In this document: positions 47,203-57,731 of the stretch, piece by piece | Layout of the letters: each line of letters opens with the position of its first letter | Position numbering within the stretch: the first letter of the stretch is position 1 | Assembly (NCBI RefSeq): GCF_029873635.1 | Contig: NC_080422.1 | Location: 16,646,049-16,710,048, forward strand | Length of the DNA stretch: 64,000 nt | Source of the DNA: Malania oleifera | Taxonomy: Eukaryota; Streptophyta; Magnoliopsida; Santalales; Ximeniaceae | Direction: 5' to 3' | Translations under genes and position numbers: made by a program | Notes under the pieces: model-generated | What the model was told of the DNA's origin: nothing | Databases searched by the model: none | The model's input: only the letters and a program-made list of their open reading frames with translations

Positions 47203-48967
47203 CCAAGTCACCATGAAGAAACACCGTCTTCACATCCATTTGTTCCAAATGAAGATCATAATGGGCTACCAATCCCAACACAATTCTGATCGAAGTATGT
47301 CGGACCATAGGTGAAAAGATCTCATCATAATTTATTCTTTTCTTCTGTGAGTATCCTTTTGCCACCAACCGTGCCTTGAATTTTACTCATTCCTTTTCTA
47401 AAGTTACCTCCTTCTTCCTATATACCCATTTGCAACCTCTCGATCTGCCAAGTTTGGTTTTTATGAAGTGATTCCATCTCTTTAATTATTGCTCCTATTC
47501 ACCTACATTTTTCCTGGTCGTGCACTACCTCTTGAAATGTAGTTGGATCGTTGCAACTGGTAAGAAAAAAATAAGACACTAACTCTTCAAACCCATACCT
47601 TGGTGGAGGCCTGATAGTGCGTCTGGATCTCCATATCGAAAGATCGTCAACTTGCTGGTTTCCCAAGTTAGAACTCCCTGCAACCATAGGACCTTGATCA
47701 TTTCCGTTGTCCTGAGCTTCCAACTCCACCTATACAACATGTTCATCACTACTCCAACTTTTTGACTCCTATTTCTGTTCATAACACTCTTGAATACGCT
47801 TCACCATAACCTTTTCATCAAGGACTACATCCCTACTAATCACCACCTTGTTTGCCGTTGGGTCCCACAGCTTGTACCCCTTTTCACCCTTAAAACATCT
47901 CAAAAAGATGTAATGACAAGACTTCGGGTCAAGTTTAGACCTCTTTTTACTAGACACGTGAACATAGGCTGGACACCCGAATATTTTCAATTTGGAGTAG
48001 TCTACCATATTTCCTGTCCTTACCTCTTCTGCCACTTTACCCTTTAGTGACGCCCTTGGTGATCGGTTTATCAAAAACTAGTCATACTAACTGCCTCGAC
48101 TTAGAAGTTCTTCGGTAACCTTGCATTAAGCTTGAGACACCGAGTTTTTTCAGTCAGAGTCCGGTTCATCCTTTCTGCCACACCATTTTACTGAGGTGTC
48201 CAGCAAACGGTAAAGTGTCTCTTAATGTCTTGCTGCTCACAAAACTCCATAAACTGAGAATCAGTGTACTCGATTCTATTATCCAACCTCAAGCATTTGA
48301 TTCTTGTCCCTGTTTGGTTTTCTACTTCAGCCTTCCAAATCTTGAACCTAGCAAACGTATCAAACTTATGCCGCATGAAGCATACCCAGACTTTCTATGA
48401 GTAATCATCAATGAAACTCATATAATACACATGTCTATCCTTTGATGCAACTCTAATAGGGCCTCAAACATTGGAATGTACATAATCAAGAATACCCTTC
48501 GTTTTGTGAATAATTGACTTGAATTTTGCCCTGTTTTGTTTTTCGAGTACACAAATTTTGCAAAAGTCCAGCTGACATGATTTCAAAACCTTCAAGAGTT
48601 TTCTCTTGTGTAATTCCTTCATACCATGTTCCCCTATATGCCCAAGATGCATATGCCACAAGACAGTCTCATCAGATTCAGCATCTATGGCTGCAGCTCC
48701 ACCTACAACTGTAGTTCCCTGCAACGTGTAAATATTCCCATCTAACTTTTGCCCTTTCATCACTGTTAGATTTCCTTTCCAAACTTTCATAACCCCACCT
48801 TTGGACTTGTAATTGAAACCATTACAATCCAAAGTGCCAAGAGATATCAAACTCTTCCTCAACTCCGGTATGTGTCTTAAATTACTCAAAGTTCTCATAA
48901 CACCATCAAACATTTTTATCTTCACACTTCCTCTACCAATGACCTTACAAGAAACATTATTACCCAT
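47180..48967 (-). pseudogene. Copia protease-end, integrase and RT-start remnants (element B)
   Basis: 48967-48464 holds GNNVSCKVIGRGSVKIKMFD and the pre-integrase zinc region (HMHLGHIGEHGMKELHKRKL, CKICVLEKQ), ending DYVHSNV. The first integrase Asp is expected where Asn is read. 48376-47769 holds later integrase (CLRLDNRIEYTDSQFMEFC, where TDNG would be typical; then KLKIFGCPAYVHVSSKKRSK). 47729-47180 holds the linker and RT start (MVAKGYSQKKRINYDEIFSP, then QMDVKTVFLHGDLE), where the deletion begins. Stops are frequent. Confidence 0.83.
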
Positions 48968-48979
48968 AAGAACTGAACC

Positions 48980-49932
48980 TCAATTCACTAACCTATAAGT
49001 GCTGAACCACTCCTTGTTTGGAGTCACATGGTAAGAACATGCCGAGTCAAGTATCCAAGAGTCCGTAAGATTATCCGACCCCAATGAAACTAAAAGAACA
49101 CCACCATCGTTGCAAACTGAACGTCCTTCTTGAACCATATTCATTAATTTCAAAATCCCTTCATGCTTTTCAACATTTCCCTTCTTCCAATTCATACAAT
49201 CCGCTTTAACATGCCCATTTTTACGCATTTATAACACCATATTTCCTTTTTTTTTTTCTTGGATTGATAGCGGGATTTCTGAATTGACCCACTTTTGAAC
49301 TTTCTTTTGCCACGCTCATTATAACCTTTCACCACAAGTCCTTCTCCTTCATCTCATATTTTCATCCTTTGATGAAAATTCAGCAAGACACTTGTTACCT
49401 CTTCTAGATCAAGAGTCACTTTTCCCCACGTAAGAGTGGTAACCAGATTTTCATAGATATGAGTCGAAGGCAAAAAGTTTAATAACATCAAAACCTTATC
49501 ATCTTCATCGAACTTAACATAAACTCTCATCAAATAACTTATGATTTGATTAAAAGCGTTAATATGTTGATCTAAGTTTGATCCTTCATCCATCTTAAGT
49601 CAATAAAGATGCTGCTTAAGAAAAAGTTTATTGTTTAGTGATTTCGACATGTACCGGCTTTCCAACTTTTGCCATATAACCACTGGAGAATCCTCCTCCA
49701 TCACACGATAGAGAACTTCGTCAGCCAAACACAAGCGTATTGTAGAAGCAGCCATTGCTTTCAAATCTTCCCATGTTGCCTTATCCATTCCTTTTGGTTG
49801 AACGTCAAGTAGGGCTTTAGCCATTCCTTGTTGCACAAAAATATCCTTGACTCTTCTCTGCCATAAACCAAAATTTCTCACTCCATTGAATTTGACAATG
49901 TCAAATCTTGTAGAAGATGATCTCGATGCCAT
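48980..49932 (-). pseudogene. Copia gag and protease-start remnant (element B)
   Basis: It starts MASRSSSTRFDIVKFNGVRN at 49932 and continues through WQRRVKDIFVQQGMAKALLD and VIWQKLESRYMSKSLNNKL. After a stop at about 49600 it reads DEGSNLDQHINAFNQIISYL and VTTLTWGKVTLDLEEVTSVL. After another break come a zinc-knuckle end and the protease motif SWILDSACSYHVTP at about 49070-49030. Family copies have DSG; here it is DSA. Closely related to the gag at 57036. Confidence 0.85.
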
Positions 49933-49957
49933 GACAACAATCTCTTTGATACCAATT

Positions 49958-50496
49958 TGTTGTAATAAAGATCGGATTTAGGATGCATAGCGGAATAAAA
50001 CATAGTAAGCAACACAACCAGAATATAAGAAACAATAAGAACAACAACAACACGAGAATTTATGTGGTTCGACAATGCCTACATCCATAGAAGCAATGGG
50101 CATAACAATTTCACTAAGAAATTATAAAGTACACAATACAATTCTCAAAATGATCTCTCACTTCTCATAATACCCTTAGACAAGGATCGATATATAGACT
50201 TTCCTTTGGAGGTTTCCCCCCAAAAACCAACCAACTTAACGTTCAAATTCAAAATTTGAATTTCTATCTCATAGCTCAGAAACCAAACAGTCGACGGTTC
50301 TATGAAATTCTCTGAAACCGTCAACATTTTGAGATATCGAGAGCATGTTTCTGAAGGTCTCTGAAAATTTCAGTGAAATCGTCAACAGTTTCAGAAGTGC
50401 CACAACAAATCGTCGATGGTTTTCTCTCAGAAAACTATACCATGTTCTTCCCCTTGTGTAAATTAGTCAACAAGAAATGAGCCCCCATTCACAACA
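49958..50496 (-). repeat. 5' LTR of element B
   Basis: 539 bp, TGTTGTAATAAAG to TTCACAACA. On the minus strand CTATATATCGATC (complement of about 50185-50197) may be the TATA box. GTCGAC-type motifs (ACAGTCGACGGTTC, ACCGTCAACATTTT, ATCGTCAACAGTTT, ATCGTCGATGGTTT) lie upstream of it at 50287-50425. Confidence 0.85.
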
Positions 50497-50749
50497 AACA
50501 TATTAATGTAGATAATTATAAATTTAGATATACGAAAGACTAGGTAAAGCGAGAAACACGAATATTTCACTAGGAAGTTTAAATGTAGTCTATGCTGATT
50601 AATATGGACCGCGTGCATTTAACGTTAACTTCTTGCATAAGCAATTCCAGTACTTATACTGTCGAGACTCTACCAGCCACCTGGTCACTAGTCAGGGAAA
50701 TCCAGCCTTTTTGTTCTTCTAATTATTATTATTATTTTTTCTAAATTCA

Positions 50750-51440
50750 TTGTTGCTAAATTTTGTTCTAATAAGAGAAAATATATTAAAGACTGAAACA
50801 AAATTTCATAGATTAGAATAGAGGTGCTAACTCCAAAAAGATTAGAATAGAGGTGTCTTCAAATCCCTTTGAAGGTTGGACAGCAAAGCCCAAAAAATCC
50901 AAACAAATGGGCATGATGAAGCCAAGAAGACCACTCTTATCCCATAACAAACCATGGAAAAGTTGTATGACCCTTGAATGTTCTTGCATTCCTTACAATG
51001 CAAAGAGTCCATAAGATAGCAAAGACCACACCACTATATAGGATGCGACCCTTTCTACTTGAGCCAAAAACCCACTGTCTCATGAGTTAGAGATCTCACA
51101 CACTATAAGCCACCACCCAAGCTTCACCATAGCTAGAGTAGAGAGCAGCCCAAAGTTGGGTTGCCACCTAACAATGGAGGATAGAGTAAAAGGAAAAGGT
51201 GAGTGCTTGTTTTATTGGACGTGCAACACATGAAGCACACGTTTGGATTAAGAGACACGTAGCGCCTTCTTGTTTTTAACTAGTCATGCATATCAATCCT
51301 TTTCAAAGTTACACTCTAAATGAAGGCCCAAACTATCAGAGGAACCTTAGCTTTCCAAATGATGTCGCTCCAAGGAGAAAAAATGGGAGGAAGGGTTTTA
51401 AAGAGGCGTAAGGAAAAATATTTTAAAGAAAACAAACCTG
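50750..51440 (-). mobile_element. LINE 3' tail fragment
   Basis: DNA-level similarity to the intronic LINE at 7600-8260 is direct. TTGGACGTGCAACACATGAA with GCACACGTTTGGATTAAGAG parallels TTGGACTTGCCACACATCAA with GCATGTGTTGGGACTGAGAG, and AACCTTAGCTTTCCAAATGA parallels AACCTTAGCCTTCCAAATGA. It represents the zf-RVT tail on the minus strand and is not coding. Confidence 0.65.
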
Positions 51441-52180
51441 AAGTTTTTGGATGAATATGAATAGTATTACCTATCCATGTGCATTTAAAGAGCTAGCTAG
51501 CACGATAGTGCAGTTGCAAGTTCTGGTTCAATTCTTTAAATTAAAAGCATGGGCAATATATAAAGAGAGTTTGTAGTAGCTAGCTATCTCACTGATTTTC
51601 AGCATCCTTTATTTTTGCATGCACCAGCCGCCAACTACAGTCAATCCCAAGATTTGGAAATACGTGGTTACTAGAGGAAAGATTTACCCTAAAGAAGGGG
51701 AAGAAACAAAACTATACATGATTAGAATTATCGAATTGAAAAGGATCTTATACATGACATGAGCATCTTAACATCTTCAAATCACCCACAATATCTTTCA
51801 CAACCTAATCCCCAAAACTCAAAGTTATGCTTGAGCTAATTTTGTTTATGTACCAAGAGGGTAAAATAAAAGTGACTTAAAGGAGACACGTTATCCTCAA
51901 TAGACTAAATCGGCTAACCAAGAAGAAGTGTAATGTTGTCAAACTCTTGAAGCCCATGCTTACAATTTAAATGTGTAAGCAATCATATTCATTGTCTAAG
52001 AGTAACCAACCTTTGTCACAAGATCTAGCGACCAAATATCCAAAAAATACATAGCTAGACTGATGCTAACTATAAAATGCTTTTGTATTTCCCTAGAATT
52101 AATATTGCACAACTTCATTTTGAACAAGAAGTGGAGCCTATAAGATTCTTTTCTGAAACACTGCAGACCTTGTTATGGAG
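51441..52180. other. Intergenic sequence, nothing recognised
   Basis: No ORF with a recognisable domain and no repeat boundary was found. Confidence 0.5.
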
Positions 52181-52399
52181 TCACCAGAATTAAACTTGGG
52201 TTTTGCATTTGGGAGCATGGATTTTGAGGCTTAAATTTGAAATATGCATGTAAACCTTTTTTGAGACACCAAATTGACAATATGCATGAATTCACGGCCA
52301 GAGAATTACACTACACAAAAAGAACATAACAAATGCAACCTAATTCATGCAAAATTACCATACGGACATGAAATTCATAAGAGATGGGTAATACGATTG

Positions 52400-53050
52400 A
52401 CTGGAATCCTAGAATATCTAAATTTCTAGTGGAAAAGCACTTAAGAATATGCACACTGAAGAATGGCAATAAACAAGGAATGGTTTGAGAGAACTAAGTA
52501 TCTCTCCAAAGTCAAGATGTTGTCTTCCATTCACAAATGCACCAAACACACAAACTTCTTGCAGTAATCTCTCCCGCTTCCCCACTAGGATGTGCCCCAA
52601 AACAGCTCCTACGTGCTCTATTTATAGGCCATGCATGGTGGTGGAAATGGCATGTGAAATTTTGAATTTGAAATTCAAAATTTCAACTATCATAACTATC
52701 AATCAATAACCAATAATGATTTGGTTCATTGCTTGACACATGGCAACGACCAGGACACACGACACTCCCAAAATCTAAAATCAATCAGATCAAAGAATTT
52801 CAAAATTTGAAAATTAACTGGATTGGTTGACTGCTTATGGGATTGGTTGACCATTATTGGGGTGATGCCAAAAGTCTTAGCACATGTGCGAAAAAAGGGG
52901 AGGCACGGGGACCAGTTGACTGCCTTTAAGTGGCCGATTGACCGACCTGTACAATTTTCATTTTCTCTTTGTTTTAGCTCAATTCTTGAATTTTTCAGCT
53001 AAACTATAAAATGGTTGGTAAAAAAATTCCTATTGACAATAAGTATATGA
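52400..53050 (-). promoter_or_regulatory. LTR-like promoter region (boundaries not found)
   Basis: A minus-strand TATAAATAG (complement of about 52617-52625) has several TTGACY-containing repeats on its upstream side (GGTTGACTGC, GGTTGACCATTATTGG, AGTTGACTGCC, CGATTGACCGACC at 52815-52955). This repeats the motif-cluster-then-TATA layout of the confirmed LTRs here. No TG..CA ends, purine tract or primer-binding site were found, so LTR identity is only inferred. Confidence 0.3.
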
Positions 53051-53310
53051 CATATACTCACATAATTGTATGTATTGTACCAATTAATTCGTTAATTAAT
53101 TACATTATTAATTATATAATAGATATGTACCAAACCATTGATGTGTTAATAATTAATTATATAATTGTGTAATTATATGTAGGTAGATGCAATTGTATGT
53201 ACGTAATTAATTATGTGATTATGTATGTCTCATTCGATCCTTGAGGTGTATGCACAAATATTTAGATGTTTGTTTGTAATTATGTAATTGTACATAAGTA
53301 TATTAATATG

Positions 53311-53918
53311 TATCAATGTTTTCAAAGGTGAAGGTGTAAGGCGAGACATTTTAACCCTTAAGAGGTGAGGCGTAAGCTTTGAGGTGTTGAGGTGTAAGCC
53401 TTTTAAGAATAAGGAATATGTAAATAAAATTTATAAATTTTTAAAATAAGGAAAAATTAAGAAAATCACAAATATAATGTAAGAAAGAAATTATACATAC
53501 TTTGCAAATTACTTGTTGGCCGTTCAATAATTGCTAACATTAATTGTGACAACCGATAGTTATACTATTACAAAGTTCAAACTATTTTCATGATCTAAGA
53601 TACAACTCTCAATTATTTTGGAAAAATTGAGGCCCAAGAGTTCTAGAAATCAACTTATATTATGGAATTCCTCTTATACAAACATGTTGAAATTTTTAAA
53701 CCAATTCTTACTCGAAAATCACACGCCCAAAATGCGTAAGCCTCAACTGAAAAGGCGCAAAAGACGTGCCTTTTGTAAAAATGCAATAGTCTCAACATGA
53801 AATGCATTAGCCTTTTTGGAATTTGGCATTTTAGATTGAACCTCAAGGCATTTTAGGCATGTCGTGCCTTGAGGCGAGCCTCAAGTTAACCTTGATTGAG
53901 CCTTTTGAAACACTGATA
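53311..53918. mobile_element. MITE-like element rich in AGGCG/CGCCT
   Basis: The ends TATCAATGTTTTCAAAGG (53311) and the reverse complement of CCTTTTGAAACACTGATA (53901-53918) are imperfect terminal inverted repeats. Next to both are AAGGCG/CGCCTTGAGGCGAGCC-type stretches. It is 608 bp and non-coding. No target duplication was identified. Confidence 0.5.
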
Positions 53919-54179
53919 TGTTTGTATGTAAGTCTATACGTAAGTGCATAGACATGCATATTAACTAATTGCGCAATTGTGTGTGTATAGACATATATAT
54001 TGTGTAGTGCGGACACACACATACATATGTCCATCTACTTGAGGCGTGTGTAAGTATATAGATATAATTGAACATAATTAATGTGTGTATATATAAATTA
54101 ATTAACACTTGATTCTATATATTTTTTCAATCAATTTCTGTTTATATGTAAGCATAAGTTTCTGAAGAGAACTTCATCA

Positions 54180-54480
54180 AGATAGCAAGAAAATCTGAGC
54201 ACCCTGAGGACATGACAATCAAATTCTGGTGGTCAATCCTCAAGATTTTGGGTTAGGAGACGAGACTGACTTGTTGAGAGCAATATTGTCACAGAGCCAA
54301 AAAATAACCCTCAAGCATGAGCGAGAAGAGAGAGTGAAGAAGATATTGAGCAGTGCACAACCTCATCCTTACCACCAGATGGTTGTGCATCACATATGTG
54401 AGCTTCTTAGAGTGCATTATGGACTGCCTGCCCTCGCTGTGACCATCAAGACTGTGTGCCTCACCTAGTATTTTGGCGAT
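54180..54480 (+). other. Unassigned coding-like stretch
   Basis: The frame 54229-54468 gives ETDLLRAILSQSQKITLKHE, then SSAQPHPYHQMVVHHICELL and RVHYGLPALAVTIKTVCLT before a TAG. Composition looks more protein-like than the surrounding DNA, with few low-complexity runs. I do not recognise the family. It may be a gene fragment or a processed pseudogene exon; there is no intact gene model around it. Confidence 0.2.
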
Positions 54481-54739
54481 TAGCTCCATGCACTTTAAAA
54501 TTAAATGGGTGAATAGGTTTACCCATGTTTAAATGGGTAGGGACATAGATCAAGTTATTTTTATGTAAATGGGTCATTAATGACCTGATCCACTCTCACC
54601 CGTACCCATCCATAACATGCCTAGGCTGTACCATCCATGGTTTTGTCTCTCTGTGCATGGTTTTCAATGAAATTTTATAATTCTCCCTAGCAAGAAAACT
54701 AAATGATTATGTAATATTTTGGGAACATGAGTTTGTGAG

Positions 54740-54877
54740 CCACTATGAAGAGCTGTCATACTTCAAGTCGCCACTATTCTTTTTCATCTTTTGTTTATAT
54801 TTAGTGCAAAAGATTTATGTAACCGACCCTACTTAATGAGGTTAAAACTTAGTTTTGTTGTTGTTGTTGTTTTGGAA
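54740..54877 (+). repeat. SINE-like 3' tail, second copy
   Basis: It ends CGACCCTACTTAATGAGG, then TTAAAACTTAG and a (TTG)n tract (about 54854-54871), like 108-157. A further (TTG)n tract at about 55267-55286 may mark another tail. Confidence 0.4.
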
Positions 54878-56455
54878 ATTAAATTGGACAAGAACTGTGT
54901 CAAATAACATTCTCTTCTATTAGAGACTTAAATATACAATTATCAAAGGAATTGATTATGTTCCTCAGATTAAATTTTTTCACTTGAAAATTTTCATATG
55001 AACTAAGTGAAATAACTTTCTATGAATAAAAGTATGAGAAGATGCAGAAGTGTTCATACGTGGTCACCAACTGTGGATGTAAATTTTAAACAATCATGAA
55101 CAATCATGTTTCCTGATTGCTCTTGAACCTGGCTAGCTAGACAAATATTTCAGTCTTCTATTTGTTTACTACATGATTTTGCCAACTGCATGTATTTTTT
55201 TTTTAATTTTCCATTCCTTGGTCATCTGTAATATGGTCTGTATGTAATTAATAACTAATTTGAGCTTTGTTGTTGTTGTTGTTGTTTTTTTACTAATTTG
55301 ACTATTACTTATAGTCATGGTGAGCGTGTAATCAGACCATTTCATATCACAGCCACTACACAGCAACACAGACTGAACCATCAATGCATGAAAACCAAAG
55401 AAGCCAGAAGGGCTTATCAAATTTGCAGCATTTCAAATCTGAGGAGCCAACACTGGCCTGCTCTGTGAATCTCCATAGCAGCACCAAAATGGTGCTTGTA
55501 GGCAACGCAATAAGGATTGCTTTTTCAGCTTCCCGAGTTGTGGAGGTTGGAATCTGCCATCAATGTGGTCAGTAGGTCAGCTTCACATCCCCTTTTAATT
55601 TTTATTGGAATTTCTCTTAAGTTAGCCCAATATCTAAACCTTAAGCACATAATCAAAACTAAAATCACGGTTTGAGGAAACTTACATCGTTGTTCAGAAT
55701 TTCCAGAAAAATAAAAAATAAAAAAAAAGAGAAAGAGAAGTTCACTGTTCATTCAAAGAATAAACCAGAAATTAGAATCCATGGCCACACAAGCAAGACA
55801 TCTATAAAGTATATGGTCATTCCCAATTATTCCAAAACATCTCAAAGACATTATCTTGCTTGTTTATGTTGAAACACCAAATTACTTACAATTTGAGCTA
55901 AACAAGACTTCAAAGATTAATAGTTTCCATACTCCACAATCTAATTGAAAAAAAAATAAAATTTCAGCATACTTTAAGTTGAGCTAAATACATAAAATAA
56001 AATCCAATTTCATGGAAGATGGGCATGGCTACTACTGTACACAGTCATGCTGCCACCACTGAGACCACCATTTTGACCTTCCATTGATTCCAATTTTTTT
56101 TTAAACCTTTGCAGAGACTCGTATTATTTGTCAGTTGTGATTTGGGAGAAATTTTTGAAGAAAAAGAAGCAGCACCTCAGGAGCTATTTCAGCCTTGCCC
56201 AGAAGCAATGGCTGCTGCATTCGGCCATGGCGGCTACCCACATAGCCACCACACAGAAATCCAGATCTCAACACTCATGCGCAACAACCAAGAAAACACC
56301 AACCATCAGCAGGGGCTACCATTGTTGCTGCACTAACCCATGGAGAGCCCCACGCTGGCCTGTTCTATGCATCTCCATAGTCTACCCATGACTACCTTGA
56401 CGACTTGTCATATTCATATGTTTCATCATCGCTCCTAAAGATTCAGAGAAACAAT
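54878..56455. other. Intergenic sequence, nothing firmly recognised
   Basis: No domain was recognised. A CACTGGCCTGCTCTGTGAAT phrase at about 55455 recurs in variant form at about 56350 (ACGCTGGCCTGTTCTATGCA), both followed by CTCCATAG. That hints at a diverged duplicate. Confidence 0.4.
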
Positions 56456-57010
56456 TGTTGTTTATGGTGTGACTCTTATACTTGGAGTTTCATAAACAAG
56501 GGAAGGAAGAAGAACATGAAGGGGTTGCATAGCAGACACTTGTGGCACTCATCGACTAGTGCCCTGAGCTCATCGACAAGTAGATGCCCAGAGTTAGAAT
56601 TTCTCAGAATTGAAAACTCGTCGACGAAAGTATGGACACGTCGACGAGTGGTCTTCTTCGTATCGTCGACGAAGTCTTGTACTAGTCGACGAGTATCGCT
56701 TGGGCCACAAAGAGAAATTCAAAATTTGAATTTGGACGTTATGGTAGTTGGGTATTTGGAGGGAAACCTCCGAGAAACTTCTATTTATGTATTTCGGAAT
56801 GTATTTTGTTCATAGAGAACTTTGTAAGACTTGTGTATTGTTGTTCTTCACATTATAGTGAATATTGAGTGTCATTTGTTTTATTCTTATGTGATAAATT
56901 GTTGTTTCTCATCCATATTGGTTGTGTGTTGTTGAGGCTTGGTGATTTGTTGCAAATTTATATCTTTCGCTGTGTGTGTGAGTATCCTATACTTGATTCC
57001 AATCACAACA
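56456..57010 (+). repeat. 5' LTR of element C
   Basis: 555 bp with TGTTG..CAACA ends. GTCGAC palindromes cluster at 56551-56695 (ACTCGTCGACGAAAG, ACGTCGACGAGTGG, ATCGTCGACGAAG, TAGTCGACGAGTA), upstream of a weak CTATTTATG at about 56779. Confidence 0.88.
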
Positions 57011-57035
57011 AATTGGTATCAGAGCAATAGTTGTT

Positions 57036-57731
57036 ATGTCATCGGGATCATCTTCTACAAGATTTGATGTTGTCAAATTTGATGGAATTGGAAACTTTAG
57101 TTTGTGGCAGAGGAGAGTAAAAGATATTCTTGTGCAACAAAGATTGTCTAAGGCTCTACTTGGTGTTCAACCGGTTGGAATGGATGAGGCAATATGGAGA
57201 GAATTGGAAGTAAAGACCGTTTTTACAATACACTTGTATTTGGCCGATGAAGTTCTCTATCATGTGATGGAGGAGGATTCTCTAGTGATTGTGTGGCGAA
57301 ATCTTGAAAGCCGGTATATGTTTAAATGCTTGTCGAACAAATTATTTTCTAGGCAAAGATTGTATTGGCTTAAGATGGTTGAAGGTTTGGATTTGAACCA
57401 ACATATCAACATTTTTAATCAAATTGTGAGTGATTTGGCATGTGTTGATGTAAAGTTCGAGGAAGATAAAACATTGATGCTATTAAATTCCCTTCCTACT
57501 TCTCAAACTTATGAAAATTTGGTTACAACTTTTACATGGGGCAAAGATAATCTGAATTTGGAAGAAGTGACAAGTGCATTGCTTGGTTTTCATCAAAGAA
57601 TGGTGATTAGCAATGAAACTTCACATGGTGAAGGACTTGTTGTAGAAGGTAATCAAGAACATGGGAGACGTAAGTCCCAAGGAAATCTAGGTTGTAGTCC
57701 AGAAAAAGAAGAAGAGCATGAAATATTTTAA
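57036..57731 (+). pseudogene. Copia gag (element C), 231-codon open frame
   Basis: It starts MSSGSSSTRFDVVKFDGIGN a few bases after the primer-binding site. It continues with WQRRVKDILVQQRLSKALLG, VWRNLESRYMFKCLSNKLF, DLNQHINIFNQIVSDLACVD and VTTFTWGKDNLNLEEVTSAL. This is a UBN2-type Copia gag, open for its whole length apart from the missing zinc-knuckle end. The downstream text is frameshifted, so it is classed as part of a broken polyprotein. Confidence 0.85.

Larger units (their letters stand above)
46841..50496 (-). mobile_element. Copia element with 3' deletion (element B)
   Basis: On the minus strand the order is 5' LTR (49958-50496), primer-binding site TGGTATCAAAGAG (complement of 49942-49954, initiator tRNA-Met type with one mismatch), gag, protease, integrase and the RT start. 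At about 47202 the RT text changes directly into the middle of an LTR (46841-47202), so the RT core, RNase H, purine tract and LTR start are deleted. The LTR remnant also stops short of its end at 46841. Confidence 0.87.
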
